A DNA stretch of 64,000 nt from Pratylenchus scribneri (Eukaryota > Nematoda > Chromadorea > Rhabditida > Pratylenchidae), in NCBI GenBank assembly GCA_030063045.1, contig JAQSEB010000124.1, forward strand, positions 1 to 64,000, written 5' to 3'. Positions 10,547 to 24,300 of the stretch are shown in pieces (the first letter of the stretch is position 1; the number at the start of each line of letters is the position of its first letter). The position numbers and the translations under genes are program-made. Below the pieces are notes generated by a model, which saw only the letters and a list, made by a program, of their open reading frames with translations, had not been told where the DNA came from and did not search any database.

Positions 10547-12508
10547 ATGCTATTTTTAAAACAAATCATTAGTCACTCTTTTCCAGAGTTTGGGCTCATT
10601 CATATTATATTGTTCATTCATTCTCTTTGTATTTTAGGTACCACTAAGAAATGTTATGTAGGCGATGAAGACAATTACAAGGTGAAAAACTGTTACAACA
10701 ATTATGGCTGTCACACTATTGTATGTGACAATAAGGAAGGTTGATTGTTATATAATTTTTGCGAAATCTAATAATAATGCAAATTTAAGTCAGAAAAAGT
10801 TGTGGAAAATGTCCACCACCCGATGAATTGAACTACGACAGCTGCAACTGTGAAGAATGCAATGGTGAATTGTGCAATAAGGAAGGCAATAATTAATTTT
10901 TACAGAATTGGCAAACATTTTTTTGTAATGAAAAAGTTCATTTTTTCGTAGAGGGTTGATTTGATGAGAAAAATTCATAGTTTGATATTAATTCTGCTAT
11001 AAGGAAATTTAAATAAGTTTTCGTAAATTAATTATTTTAATATCATTTATTTCGTGTTGGGCTGAATTTGTTCCATTCATTTTCAAATTAATTGATTAAA
11101 TCAATGGTGAATAAAAAATTAATTAAGAAAAATAATGAATTAAAAAATTTCTGAAAAAATGAATTAAAAAATTTTAGGAATGTAAATTATTTTTAGATTT
11201 GTAAAAAATTATTTGCACCAAATTCAGAAGTTTTCTTTTTTGATTAAATTAAATAAAAATATGCAAAAATTTTATTCAAAAAAGCCCCTAAAAATTATTT
11301 TGCAAAAAACTAATGGATTTCATTTTGCAACTATTAAAAACAAATTTTTTGTGCAAAAACTTTTTTCGTAGAAATTCGTAAAAACTTTATTATAAAATCT
11401 TAATAATTAAATTCAGAAGCAAATCCAATAAAATACTTCCCAAAAAAATATTTAACAAAATTTTAAAAATATTAACTTTCCGGAAAAAGAAAATTTAAAC
11501 TTCCGATTCTTCGATTTAAAAACTTTACTTCTGAATTAAAATAAATTTTAAAAAATTAAAATCAATCATTTTATGTATTTTTTATTGCAGAGACCGTGGA
11601 TCAATGCTATTTTGGCGATGAGCAAAAGGATATAAAGTAATGAATTGCATGGAACCCGAGAACACTGCTTGCAAAAAGGTCAGTTGCAGTGGCGGTTACG
11701 ACTATGACTACAGTATCGATCCCGAGACTGGCAAACGTGGCAATGGTTCTGCTAAAAGTATCTTTTTCAAATTCATTTTTGATTTCTTATTAATCATATA
11801 ATATTGAGACCAATATAATTTTAAAAATGTAAAAACTAAAAATGAAAGAAATAAAATCTCGAATTTCTTATATAATTAATAATTAGTTCTGATGAAGATT
11901 GTCTCTGGTCCCTCTTTTTATTATAAATACAAGTTTGAATTTGCATTAGGGTATTCATTCCATAATCCCACAGTGGACATAAATGAATAGGACCATTTTC
12001 AAGGCAGAAATTAAGCTAAAATTAAAATATTGTTTAAAGATAGTTTTGAACTGAAAATTTATAGGAATTCAAAAAAAACACAAGGAAATCCACGTGTTCG
12101 GATATAAAGCCCTTATACTCATCAGACAAATTTTATAGGAATTTTGAATAGGTTTTATAGTCTTAATTTATTTATTGTGCAAAAAAATTTGAAATTCTCA
12201 TCTTCTATTATATTCATTTATTTTTTACCATAATAATATATAATTTTTTTAGATTATCGAACATGCGGAAAATGCCACTTTTGGCAAAATAAAGGCGATT
12301 GCGTTTGTTTCCAGTGCAAGGACAAGAATTTGTGCAATGCCAGCATGCGCATTGAATTATCACCATTTGTGTTGATGTTGGCCATGATTGGAGGGGGTGA
12401 GAAAATTAATAGAAAAATAAAAAAAATCATATATAAAATTGTCAATAATTTTTTATAGTCGCTTCCTTGCTTGCAATTAAGCCATTGGTGGTGGCCATTG
12501 GCATCTGA
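10547..12508 (+). pseudogene. ET-module-like Cys-rich surface protein, damaged copy A
   Basis: Exons are inferred at 10638-10739, 10790-10885, 11591-11757, 12253-12396 and 12459-12508. A hydrophobic stretch read from an ATG at 10547 could serve as signal peptide but runs straight into the first exon; no separate signal exon like those of copies B and C was found. Module 1 carries CYVGDE, YGCHTIVC, SCGKC, NCEEC and ELCN; module 2 carries CYFGDE, CKKVSC, TCGKC and KNLCN. The tail ends in hydrophobic LAMIGG plus ASLLAI, like a GPI-anchor or membrane signal. Two defects are visible: the exon after module 1 ends in GC (GAAG|GCAAT) instead of GT, giving a stop at 10894-10896 if unspliced, and one base is missing near 11637 (TATAAAGTAATG), which frameshifts module 2. 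Assembly error is possible. Confidence 0.6.
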
Positions 12509-12768
12509 ATCTGAAACGAAAGAAGGCACAAAAATTTGGAGAAGATGCTGAACAATAAATATCATTTTTTCCACTATTTTTTTATACTAATTGGATCTGA
12601 GGAAAAAAATGTTTGATCAATTGCATTTTCATTTTTTTAGTCCATTTTTATTTGGGCATATTTTTATTTTTTTTTTTGACTGAATTTTTTCATTTCTTAT
12701 TTTCAGAATCTAAACAAATTTACAGCACTCCTATTCTGAATCATTTCACATTCTTCAATTTTACTTCA

Positions 12769-15700
12769 ATGTGTCCCTTGATTTTGACATTTTTCCTTGT
12801 GGCGAACATCATGCCAAATTTGCTTGAAGGTAAAATATAGTAGGCAAATGGAAAAATTTAATTAATTTTGCTATTTTTAATCATTATAAAAATTCTTTGC
12901 TTTCAAATAGTCTTCACCCTAAAAAGTTTGGCCAATTCACTAATTATATTTATATATTTATATTTAACTAAAATGTATATATCCAAATTCCAAACCTAAA
13001 CAAAATTCTAAACAAAAACAAAATCTTAAAAATTGATTCTAATAATTCTTTATGAACACAAAATATTTTTTTGGCGTTAAAAGTCATTTTTCATATATTA
13101 ATTTATTTTTAAAATTTATGCATTTGTTCCAATGCCCATTTAAATTGAATTATTAATACAAGATATGCAAAATCATTCAAAAATTAAATTTGAAGGTGCC
13201 GTGAAATGCTATTCGGGCCCTTGGATGGATGGCGGTGGTTATGGAGAGTGTGAATCAAACAAGGGAATTTGTTATTCGGTGGAATGCGACTGGGGCTCGG
13301 TTCATGGAAGTATATATATAATAATAAAAGGGAAATATTTAAAATGTCGAATAAAATACTGAAAAAGCCGAATAGAATTTTAAAAGGTATTATCGGTTTA
13401 GTAGTTTGTCCCAGACCCCTAAAACATATACCCATTCGATAGATCTCGTCAAGATGCGTTGAATGGTATATATTTTATCATGCTTTGATCAGAAATTAAG
13501 GGTATTAAACCACTTAAATCATTTATGGGGTTTAGTTCAAAACCAATTAAACCCTGATAAATTATATACCATTCGATGCGTCTTGACGAGCTCTATCGAA
13601 TGGGTATAGGGTTTAGGGAAATATGACAAATCACTAAACCATTAAAATCTATTATTATTTTATTTGGCATTTTCAATAGTTTATTCGGCAAATTAAATAA
13701 TATCCAATAATAAAATGCACAAGTATCCCAATTAAAATTTTCCATTTTTCTCAAAAATTTCAATTATAAAACATTCACTTTTTCACCAACTTCTATTCCA
13801 GCAGGTGAAATCGGTGTCTTATTCCCATATTATTAATTGACGATCCTTAAATTAAATTCCTTCATTTTTCATTAAATATTCCTATTTTAAGGTTTTAATA
13901 AGGATAGTGGTTGCGGTGGATGTCCGGATTCAATTGGGCGCGATTGCAAATGTTCGAATTGCACTGGGAATTTGTGCAATGCCGGCGAGCCATTAGGTTT
14001 AAAAAGTAGAGGGAATTAATTAGTACAAGAGAATGAAACCAGCTGAAAAATTTACCAAATGAATTACATTTTATAAAAATTAATTCCAATCAAAAACATT
14101 TTCAAATCCAAATTTTCAAGACTAATAAATTGACATCAATTAAATTTACTACAAAAAATAATGGAAATTGGTGAATTCTGGAATTTAGTTACTTTGGAAA
14201 TCTTGTCTTATAAATTTCATATTGATTTTAGTTATATTGCTTTATTACCATTGACATATTCGATTCAATCTATAATACTCAAATTTTCAAAATGGTCTGC
14301 TGAGCTTTGTCTGTAAAAATTGAACCATTGATTAAATGCAAAATTTTGATTTACTAACTTTTGTCAAAGTCTACATGTCTGAAATAGACTAAATTAACCA
14401 TACCGAGTCGATAAGATTTTTAAAATTTATTACCTAGCTAACATATAAATTCCGGAATTTAACCATTAAATATTTACTGTTAAATGTTTTTTTTTTCTTA
14501 ACGAATCTGTACTGAACCTATTGTACCCAAAATAAATGTAATGGGCTTCTTTCTTCCGCAGGTACCATAAAAGAATGCTATGGAGGCGGAGATGATGACA
14601 ATTATCAACCAGAAAAATGCAAATTTTTCAATAACGATGTTTGCCACACAACCGAATGTGACGGTCGGGCAGGTTAATTTTTATAATTCTTAACAAAATC
14701 AAAAATAGTATTCATATTTTAAGATAGCAAAGGTTGTGGAAAATGTCGGGGACGCAGCGATTGGGCCCCATTACCTCCGCAATGCAAATGTGAGGAGTGC
14801 ACTGGAGAAATGTGCAACAATAAAGCATCAGGTTTACCATATAGCTTTTTAATTTTTTTTTTTAAATTACGGTGTTGAGATATGGGACATAAAACTAAAA
14901 TAAAACTATACTTTTAATTCCACTAGTGGAATTATTATATTTTTCAACTCTGACTTCTGGAATGAGAGTGGGATATTTATTAAAGCTAAAAAATTAAAGG
15001 GATTTAATTTTTTTCTCAATGCATAATTTTTTGTTATGTTATTTTTCATTTATTTATTTGGCAATGCCTAAATTTTCATTTTTATATCATTCGCTTTTTA
15101 TGATATACTTATGATTTGCAGTTACGGTATCCAAATGCTTTGTGGGCGATCAAAAACGTGATCATATAGAGGCAAATTGTGGGCCCTACAACAAGGCTTG
15201 CCACAAATTGGATTGCAGCTTGACTGATGGCATACGTATATCTCTTTTTATTTTTTCTTTGTCTTCTAATTCACATTAATCAAGATTTTTTACACCATTT
15301 GTTCGGTTAAAAAATTCGGTTTTTAATTTTTGAATCACTCCATTTTTGCTTAATTTGTAAACCGAAAAAGCCCATTCTTCAGACAATCCGGAACATACCA
15401 TTCAGAATACAATATTCAATTTAGAATTTTTTCTTTTAAATTTTTTATTAAATCGAGCTTTAAAAAAATTATAAATATAATTGAATATAATTTCTTAAAT
15501 GGGATAAACATAAATCTATTTATTAATGACCACTATAATTATTAGATAAAAGAGGATGCGGAAAATGTCCAGCAATTGAATATTCAAAACCGGAAAATGG
15601 TCCTGCTAGCTCACCATATGAAAAATGCTATTGTTTCGAATGCGTCGACGGTGATTTGTGCAATGGCGCCACCAGCAATGAGGCAACTCAATTTATGCTG

Positions 15701-15838
15701 ATGATGATGGTCATGATCATGATTGGTGGAGGTAAAAAAATGAAATAAATTTTTTAAATATTTTTTAATATTTATTAATATTTAGTTAACGGTTTGGTAG
15801 CATTGCTGAAGCAGTTTGTGACTATATTTGGCATTTGA
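12769..15838 (+). CDS. Secreted/GPI-type Cys-rich protein with three ET-like modules, copy B
   Basis: Eight exons are inferred: 12769-12829, 13196-13309, 13892-13996, 14562-14672, 14724-14831, 15122-15235, 15546-15731 and 15786-15838. The sum is 852 nt (283 residues), and every internal exon junction is in phase 1. The first exon encodes a signal peptide (MCPLILTFFLVANIMPN). Each module is split over two exons. The first half reads C-Y/F-x-G ... C-H-x3-x-C, and the second reads GCGKCP ... CxCxxC ... LCN, giving about ten cysteines per module. This resembles the nematode ET module and Ly6-like domains that end in CN. The C-terminus (ATQFMLMMMVMIMIGG ... FVTIFGI) is hydrophobic, so a GPI-anchored or membrane-bound product is inferred. 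Ligand and function are unknown. It lies tandem with copies A and C. Confidence 0.8.
13395..13640. repeat. Foldback repeat in intron of copy B
   Basis: Arms of about 95 bp are imperfect reverse complements, starting GGTTTAGTAGTTTGTC on the left and ending GACAAATCACTAAACC on the right. Inside are CCCATTCGATAGATCTCGTC and its counterpart CGAGCTCTATCGAATGGG. No coding capacity. Confidence 0.8.
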
Positions 15839-16143
15839 ATAAAAGAATTCAATAAAATTTGGAAAAAAACGAATAATTCCATATTTTTCCATTATATTTA
15901 TTTTTAATTGATTCTTCAATACAAATGTTGTGTTGAAAAAGGGCACCCTCACTTTTATGAAATAAAAATTATTAAATTGAATTATAATGTGCGTTTCATA
16001 TTTTGTACCCTTTTTTTTCTTAGCATAATCTGATTATTGTAAAGTTTTATTTCGATTCACTAGAGTCGAATTTCGTTTTAAATATTTATTATTTTCAGAA
16101 TTTAGACCAGCCAATAACAATTTCTGAACAACCAACGTCTTCA

Positions 16144-17901
16144 ATGTGCCGTTTCATTTTCCACTTTTTATTGATGGTCATAATCGTGCCCCATTTTCTT
16201 GGAGGTGGGAAGTGGAATATTAGGGTGAAACCTGAAAAGGAAAAAAGTTAAATTAAATTAGAATATAATGAACAATGGATTGACCCAGAAATATATCATT
16301 GTAACAATTACAGTGACAAATTGAATTATTGAATCAAAGATGGGAAATATAGCTGAACGAAAAAAGATAGGATGGGATGGCTTTTGGGAATTTATTTAAA
16401 TTGGAATTAACGCATAAATTTGATTTGTATTTATGCTAGAAAACTTGGTCAAATGCTTCCAATCAATTAATTCCCTCATTAAAAAGATTAAGCCAAATTC
16501 AAAATCGCATTAAAAATATTATAAAAAGTTTAATATTATTCTATATTATAAAAGTTTATTCATTAGATTATATAAATCAATGTTATGAAGGCCAATTTGA
16601 TTATTCTACTTACAAATTCGAAAAGGTGGAGTGCAATCATTTCAAAAATGACGGCTGTCATACAATTCAATGTTATGATTCCGATCAAGTGACCGAACAT
16701 CGTGATCCAGGTGAAAGATCTACCACATTTTTAATTTAATTTCTCTCCTATAATATTTGTCTTTGAAGAATATGTAAAAAAGAGATGCGGAAAATGTCCA
16801 TCTGTGGAATTGTCCCCCGGCTGCAATTGTACTGAATGCACCACTGGTGATTTGTGCAATGTCATCGAGAACAAAGGTGGGAAATTGTAGGCAAATGGAA
16901 AAATATTGAATGGTATTTGCAATTTTAATTTGTCATAATTTACAGCTATCGTTTCCAAATGCTTTGTGGGCGATCAAAAACGTGGTCATATTGAAGAAAA
17001 TTGCGGCCCCTACAACAAAGCTTGCCATAAATTCGATTGCAGCTTGGTTGATGGCATACGTACATTTTTTTTTATAAATTCATTTTTCCAAAAAGCAATC
17101 TACTTCATTTTAAACCGAAATTTATTTAAAAATCAGTTTTTATATTATAAAATTCGATTTCGATTTTGATTCACTCCAATTTCGCTACACTATACAATTC
17201 AAAATTTCAAATTATAAATCGACCACTAATATAATAATTTAGAAAATTGGGGAAATATACCATTTGAAAGCCAAAGGTGTGCTATTTTAAATTTTTATTA
17301 TTGATTATTTAATTATCTAAATAAAATTATATATTTTTTAACGTAATAAACCCAAATTTTTGGAGGAATGTGAAGAATACTACTTATTTTTTCAAAAAAT
17401 ATTATAATGATAGATTTACCGGGGCATTTCTAATCATATAATTTTATAAAATAATGAGTCTAAATTCTAAAATTTGCCTTAAATTTGGTCTTGATTCTTA
17501 ATTTTTTATTTCTAAATTGGATATATTTTTTGCCTCTCTATAAAATCAATATGTGTATGTGTTTATGGTATACTATATTTTGTTTATTGTTAGATAAAAG
17601 AGGATGCGGAAAATGTCCAGCAAATGAATATGCAAAACCGGAAAATGGAGCTGCAGGCTCGCCATATGAAAAATGCTATTGTTTCGAATGCGCCGACGGG
17701 GATTTGTGCAATGGCGCCATCAGCAATGAGGCAACTCAATTTATGTTTACAATGATTGGTGGGTATAAAAGAATTACAAAAATTGAATTATATTTTAAAT
17801 CTAAATATTTGATTAGAAAAAAAAATATATTTAATATTTTTTATTGTTTAGTTGTGGTGTTGGCATTGATGTTGTTGATGATGGTCATCAATGTCACTTG
17901 A
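16144..17901 (+). CDS. Secreted/GPI-type Cys-rich protein with two ET-like modules, copy C
   Basis: Six exons are inferred: 16144-16204, 16567-16710, 16769-16876, 16946-17059, 17594-17758 and 17852-17901. The sum is 642 nt (213 residues). The first exon is a signal peptide (MCRFIFHFLLMVIIVPHFL). Module 1 contains CYEGQF, GCHTIQC, RCGKCP, NCTEC and DLCN. Module 2 contains CFVGDQ, ACHKFDC, GCGKCP, CYCFEC and DLCNG, and is nearly identical to the last module of copy B, so the two arose by recent duplication. The final donor has shifted: copy B uses GGAG|GT, but here G|GTGGGT keeps frame into the hydrophobic tail (VVVLALMLLMMV). The last intron is also open in frame, so retention would still give a hydrophobic end. 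Confidence 0.8.
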
Positions 17902-18223
17902 AGAGCGAAGGCAATAATAAAATTTGGAGAATATGACGGAGAATATATTCATATTTTTTACATTTTTTCAAAAATATTTTTGTTGGATTTTTGAATTATT
18001 CCCTACCTTAAAAATGTTGTATTGAATAAGGGCACACCCCACACCTTCTTTTTGTGAAAATAAAAATGTTAAATTAATTTATAAGTATTTGCATATTTTT
18101 GAAGCCCATTTTTATCTGGGCATTTTTTGATTATTGTAGAATTTTATTTTTTTTTCGGAATAATTTCATTTTAATATTTTCATCATCAGAAAACTGAATT
18201 TTCCACATTCTCTTCCAATAGGC

Positions 18224-18260
18224 TTCAATTTTCCTTAGCATTTTTCTATTATAGTTGTTA
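18224..18260 (+). pseudogene. Possible decayed signal-peptide exon of a fourth ET-like gene
   Basis: GGCTTCAATTTTCC aligns with the start context of copies B and C (CTTCAATGTG...), with ATG changed to ATT. The distance after copy C is similar to that between copies. The expected module exons are missing because the satellite array starts at 18,381. Short and uncertain. Confidence 0.25.
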
Positions 18261-18380
18261 GTTTTAATTTATAGCATTGCAGAATTGGATTAGATTTCAA
18301 GCACTAAATTGCTTACGTTCAAATGGACTCCACCCAAAAAAAAAATTGGCATAATCATCAGAGAATTAACAGCAAGGAAA

Positions 18381-21300
18381 TAGTCATACATGTATTTGAA
18401 ATTTTTGAAATTGAAATTTTCTACGAGTTTTAAGAAAAAAAGTTTAAAATCGCTATTTATCTTCGGAATTTTAATATCATTCCTCACAATCTTTTCTATT
18501 AGTATTTTTTAAGCAGATTCTAGGCCATACATGTATTTGAAATTTTTGAAATTGAAATTTTCTATGTGTTTTAAGAAAAAAATTTTAAAATCGCTATTTA
18601 TCTTCGGAATTTTAATATCATTCCTCACAATCTTTTCTATTAGTATTTTTTAGGCAGATTCTAGGCCCTACATGTATTTGAAATTTTTGAAATTGAAATT
18701 TTCTATGAGTTTTAAAAAAAAAGTTTAAAATCGCTATTTCTCTTCGGAATTTTAATATCATTCCTCACAATCTTTTCTATTAGTATTTTTTAAGCAGATT
18801 CTAGGCCATACATGTATTTGAAATTTTTGAAATTGAAATTTTCTATGTGTTTTAAGAAAAAAATTTTAAAATCGCTATTTCTCTTCGGAATTTTAATATC
18901 ATTCCTCACAATCTTTTCTATTAGTATTTTTTAAGCAGATTCTAGGCCATACATGTATTTAAAATTTTTGAAATTGAAATTTTCTATTAGTTTTAAGAAA
19001 AAAGTTTTAAATCGCTATTTCTCTTCGGAATTTTAATATCATTCCTCACAATCTTTTCTATTAGTATTTTTTAAGCAGATTCTAGGCCATACATGTATTT
19101 GAAATTTTTGAAATTGAAATTTTCTATGAGTTTTAAGAAAAAAGTTTAAAATCGCTATTTCTCTTCGGAATTTTAATATCATTCCTCACAATCTTTTCTA
19201 TTAGTATTTTTTAGGCAGATTCTAGGCCCTACATGTATTTGAAATTTTTGAAATTGAAATTTTCTATGTGTTTTAAGAAAAAAATTTTAAAATCGCTATT
19301 TATCTTCGGAATTTTAATATCATTCCTCACAATCTTTTCTATTAGTATTTTTTAGGCAGATTCTAGGCCCTACATGTATTTGAAATTTTTGAAATTGAAA
19401 TTTTCTATGTGTTTTAAGAAAAAAATTTTAAAATCGCTATTTATCTTCGGAATTTTAATATCATTCCTCACAATCTTTTCTATTAGTATTTTTTAGGCAG
19501 ATTCTAGGCCCTACATGTATTTGAAATTTTTGAAATTGAAATTTTCTATGTGTTTTAAGAAAAAAATTTTAAAATCGCTATTTATCTTCGGAATTTTAAT
19601 ATCATTCCTCACAATCTTTTCTATTAGTATTTTTTAGGCAGATTCTAGGCCCTACATGTATTTGAAATTTTTGAAATTGAAATTTTCTATGTGTTTTAAG
19701 AAAAAAATTTTAAAATCGCTATTTATCTTCGGAATTTTAATATCATTCCTCACAATCTTTTCTATTAGTATTTTTTAGGCAGATTCTAGGCCCTACATGT
19801 ATTTGAAATTTTTGAAATTGAAATTTTCTATGTGTTTTAAGAAAAAAATTTTAAAATCGCTATTTCTCTTCGGAATTTTAATATCATTCCTCACAATCTT
19901 TTCTATTAGTATTTTTTAGGCAGATTCTAGGCCCTACATGTATTTGAAATTTTTGAAATTGAAATTTTCTATGTGTTTTAAGAAAAAAATTTTAAAATCG
20001 CTATTTCTCTTCGGAATTTTAATATCATTCCTCACAATCTTTTCTATTAGTATTTTTTAGGCAGATTCTAGGCCCTACATGTATTTGAAATTTTTGAAAT
20101 TGAAATTTTCTATGTGTTTTAAGAAAAAAATTTTAAAATCGCTATTTATCTTCGGAATTTTAATATCATTCCTCACAATCTTTTCTATTAGTATTTTTTA
20201 GGCAGATTCTAGGCCCTACATGTATTTGAAATTTTTGAAATTGAAATTTTCTATGTGTTTTAAGAAAAAAATTTTAAAATCGCTATTTCTCTTCGGAATT
20301 TTAATATCATTCCTCACAATCTTTTCTATTAGTATTTTTTAGGCAGATTCTAGGCCCTACATGTATTTGAAATTTTTGAAATTGAAATTTTCTATGAGTT
20401 TTAAGAAAAAAGTTTATAATCGCTATTTCTCTTCGGAATTTTAATATCATTCCTCACAATCTTTTCTATTAGTATTTTTTAGGCAGATTCTAGGCCCTAC
20501 ATGTATTTGAAATTTTTGAAATTGAAATTTTCTATGTGTTTTAAGAAAAAAATTTTAAAATCGCTATTTATCTTCGGAATTTTAATATCATTCCTCACAA
20601 TCTTTTCTATTAGTATTTTTTAGGCAGATTCTAGGCCCTACATGTATTTGAAATTTTTGAAATTGAAATTTTCTATGTGTTTTAAGAAAAAAATTTTAAA
20701 ATCGCTATTTCTCTTCGGAATTTTAATATCATTCCTCACAATCTTTTCTATTAGTATTTTTTAAGCAGATTCTAGGCCATACATGTAAAATTTTTGAAAT
20801 TGAAATTTTCTACGAGTTTTAAGAAAAAAAGTTTAAAATCGCTATTTCTCTTCGGAATTTTAATATCATTCCTCACAATCTTTTCTATTAGTATTTTTTA
20901 AGCAGATTCTAGGTCATACATGTATTTGAAATTTTTGAAATTGAAATTTTCTATGAGTTTTAAGAAAAAAGTTTAAAATCGCTATTTCTCTTCGGAATTT
21001 TAATATCATTCCTCACAATCTTTTCTATTAGTATTTTTTAAGCAGATTCTAGGTCATACATGTATTTGAAATTTTTGAAATTGAAATTTTCTATGTGTTT
21101 TAAGAAAAAAGTTTAAAATCGCTATTTCTCTTCGGAATTTTAATATCATTCCTCACAATCTTTTCTATTAGTATTTTTTAAGCAGATTCTAGGTCATACA
21201 TGTATTTGAAATTTTTGAAATTGAAATTTTCTATGAGTTTTAAGAAAAAAGTTTAAAATCGCTATTTCTCTTCGGAATTTTAATATCATTCCTCACAATC

Positions 21301-24300
21301 TTTTCTATTAGTATTTTTTAAGCAGATTCTAGGTCATACATGTATTTGAAATTTTTGAAATTGAAATTTTCTATGAGTTTTAAGAAAAAAGTTTAAAATC
21401 GCTATTTCTCTTCGGAATTTTAATATCATTCCTCACAATCTTTTCTATTAGTATTTTTTAAGCAGATTCTAGGCCATACATGTATTTGAAATTTTTGAAA
21501 TTGAAATTTTCTATGTGTTTTAAGAAAAAAATTTTAAAATCGCTATTTATCTTCGGAATTTTAATATCATTCCTCACAATCTTTTCTATTAGTATTTTTT
21601 AAGCAGATTCTAGGCCCTACATGTATTTGAAATTTTTGAAATTGAAATTTTCTATGTGTTTTAAGAAAAAAAGTTTAAAATCGCTATTTCTCTTCGGAAT
21701 TTTAATATCATTCCTCACAATCTTTTCTATTAGTATTTTTTAGGCAGATTCTAGGCCCTACATGTATTTGAAATTTTTGAAATTGAAATTTTCTATGTGT
21801 TTTAAGAAAAAAATTTTAAAATCGCTATTTCTCTTCGGAATTTTAATATCATTCCTCACAATCTTTTCTATTAGTATTTTTTAGGCAGATTCTAGGCCCT
21901 ACATGTATTTGAAATTTTTGAAATTGAAATTTTCTATGTGTTTTAAGAAAAAAATTTTAAAATCGCTATTTATCTTCGGAATTTTAATATCATTCCTCAC
22001 AATCTTTTCTATTAGTATTTTTTAGGCAGATTCTAGGCCCTACATGTATTTGAAATTTTTGAAATTGAAATTTTCTATGTGTTTTAAGAAAAAAATTTTA
22101 AAATCGCTATTTCTCTTCGGAATTTTAATATCATTCCTCACAATCTTTTCTATTAGTATTTTTTAGGCAGATTCTAGGCCCTACATGTATTTGAAATTTT
22201 TGAAATTGAAATTTTCTATGTGTTTTAAGAAAAAAATTTTAAAATCGCTATTTCTCTTCGGAATTTTAATATCATTCCTCACAATCTTTTCTATTAGTAT
22301 TTTTTAGGCAGATTCTAGGCCCTACATGTATTTGAAATTTTTGAAATTGAAATTTTCTATGAGTTTTAAGAAAAAAGTTTATAATCGCTATTTCTCTTCG
22401 GAATTTTAATATCATTCCTCACAATCTTTTCTATTAGTATTTTTTAAGCAGATTCTAGGTCATACATGTATTTGAAATTTTTGAAATTGAAATTTTCTAT
22501 GTGTTTTAAGAAAAAAATTTTAAAATCGCTATTTATCTTCGGAATTTTAATATCATTCCTCACAATCTTTTCTATTAGTATTTTTTAAGCAGATTCTAGG
22601 CCCTACATGTATTTGAAATTTTTGAAATTGAAATTTTCTATGTGTTTTAAGAAAAAAAGTTTAAAATCGCTATTTCTCTTCGGAATTTTAATATCATTCC
22701 TCACAATCTTTTCTATTAGTATTTTTTAGGCAGATTCTAGGCCCTACATGTATTTGAAATTTTTGAAATTGAAATTTTCTATGTATTTTAAGAAAAAAAT
22801 TTTAAAATCGCTATTTCTCTTCGGAATTTTAATATCATTCCTCACAATCTTTTCTATTAGTATTTTTTAGGCAGATTCTAGGCCCTACATGTATTTGAAA
22901 TTTTTGAAATTGAAATTTTCTATGAGTTTTAAGAAAAAAGTTTATAATCGCTATTTCTCTTCGGAATTTTAATATCATTCCTCACAATCTTTTCTATTAG
23001 TATTTTTTAGGCAGATTCTAGGTCATACATGTATTTGAAATTTTTGAAATTGAAATTTTCTATGAGTTTTAAGAAAAAAATTTTAAAATCGCTATTTCTC
23101 TTCGGAATTTTAATATCATTCCTCACAATCTTTTCTATTAGTATTTTTTAAGCAGATTCTAGGCCCTACATGTATTTGAAATTTTTGAAATTGAAATTTT
23201 CTATGAGTTTTAAGAAAAAAGTTTAAAATCGCTATTTCTCTTCGGAATTTTAATATCATTCCTCACAATCTTTTCTATTAGTATTTTTTAAGCAGATTCT
23301 AGGTCATACATGTATTTGAAATTTTTGAAATTGAAATTTTCTATGAGTTTTAAGAAAAAAGTTTAAAATCGCTATTTCTCTTCGGAATTTTAATATCATT
23401 CCTCACAATCTTTTCTATTAGTATTTTTTAAGCAGATTCTAGGCCGTACATGTATTTGAAATTTTTGAAATTGAAATTTTCTACGAGTTTTAAGAAAAAA
23501 AGTTTAAAATCGCTATTTCTCTTCGGAATTTTAATATCATTCCTCACAATCTTTTCTATTAGTATTTTTTAAGCAGATTCTAGGCCCTACATGTATTTGA
23601 AATTTTTGAAATTGAAATTTTCTATGTGTTTTAAGAAAAAAAGTTTAAAATCGCTATTTCTCTTCGGAATTTTAATATCATTCCTCACAATCTTTTCTAT
23701 TAGTATTTTTTAGGCAGATTCTAGGCCCTACATGTATTTGAAATTTTTGAAATTGAAATTTTCTATGTGTTTTAAGAAAAAAATTTTAAAATCGCTATTT
23801 CTCTTCGGAATTTTAATATCATTCCTCACAATCTTTTCTATTAGTATTTTTTAAGCAGATTCTAGGCCCTACATGTATTTGAAATTTTTGAAATTGAAAT
23901 TTTCTATGTGTTTTAAGAAAAAAATTTTAAAATCGCTATTTCTCTTCGGAATTTTAATATCATTCCTCAAAATCTTTTCTATTAGTATTTTTTAGGCAGA
24001 TTCTAGGCCCTACATGTATTTGAAATTTTTGAAATTGAAATTTTCTATGTGTTTTAAGAAAAAAATTTTAAAATCGCTATTTATCTTCGGAATTTTAATA
24101 TCATTCCTCACAATCTTTTCTATTAGTATTTTTTAGGCAGATTCTAGGCCCTACATGTATTTGAAATTTTTGAAATTGAAATTTTCTATGTGTTTTAAGA
24201 AAAAAATTTTAAAATCGCTATTTATCTTCGGAATTTTAATATCATTCCTCACAATCTTTTCTATTAGTATTTTTTAGGCAGATTCTAGGCCCTACATGTA

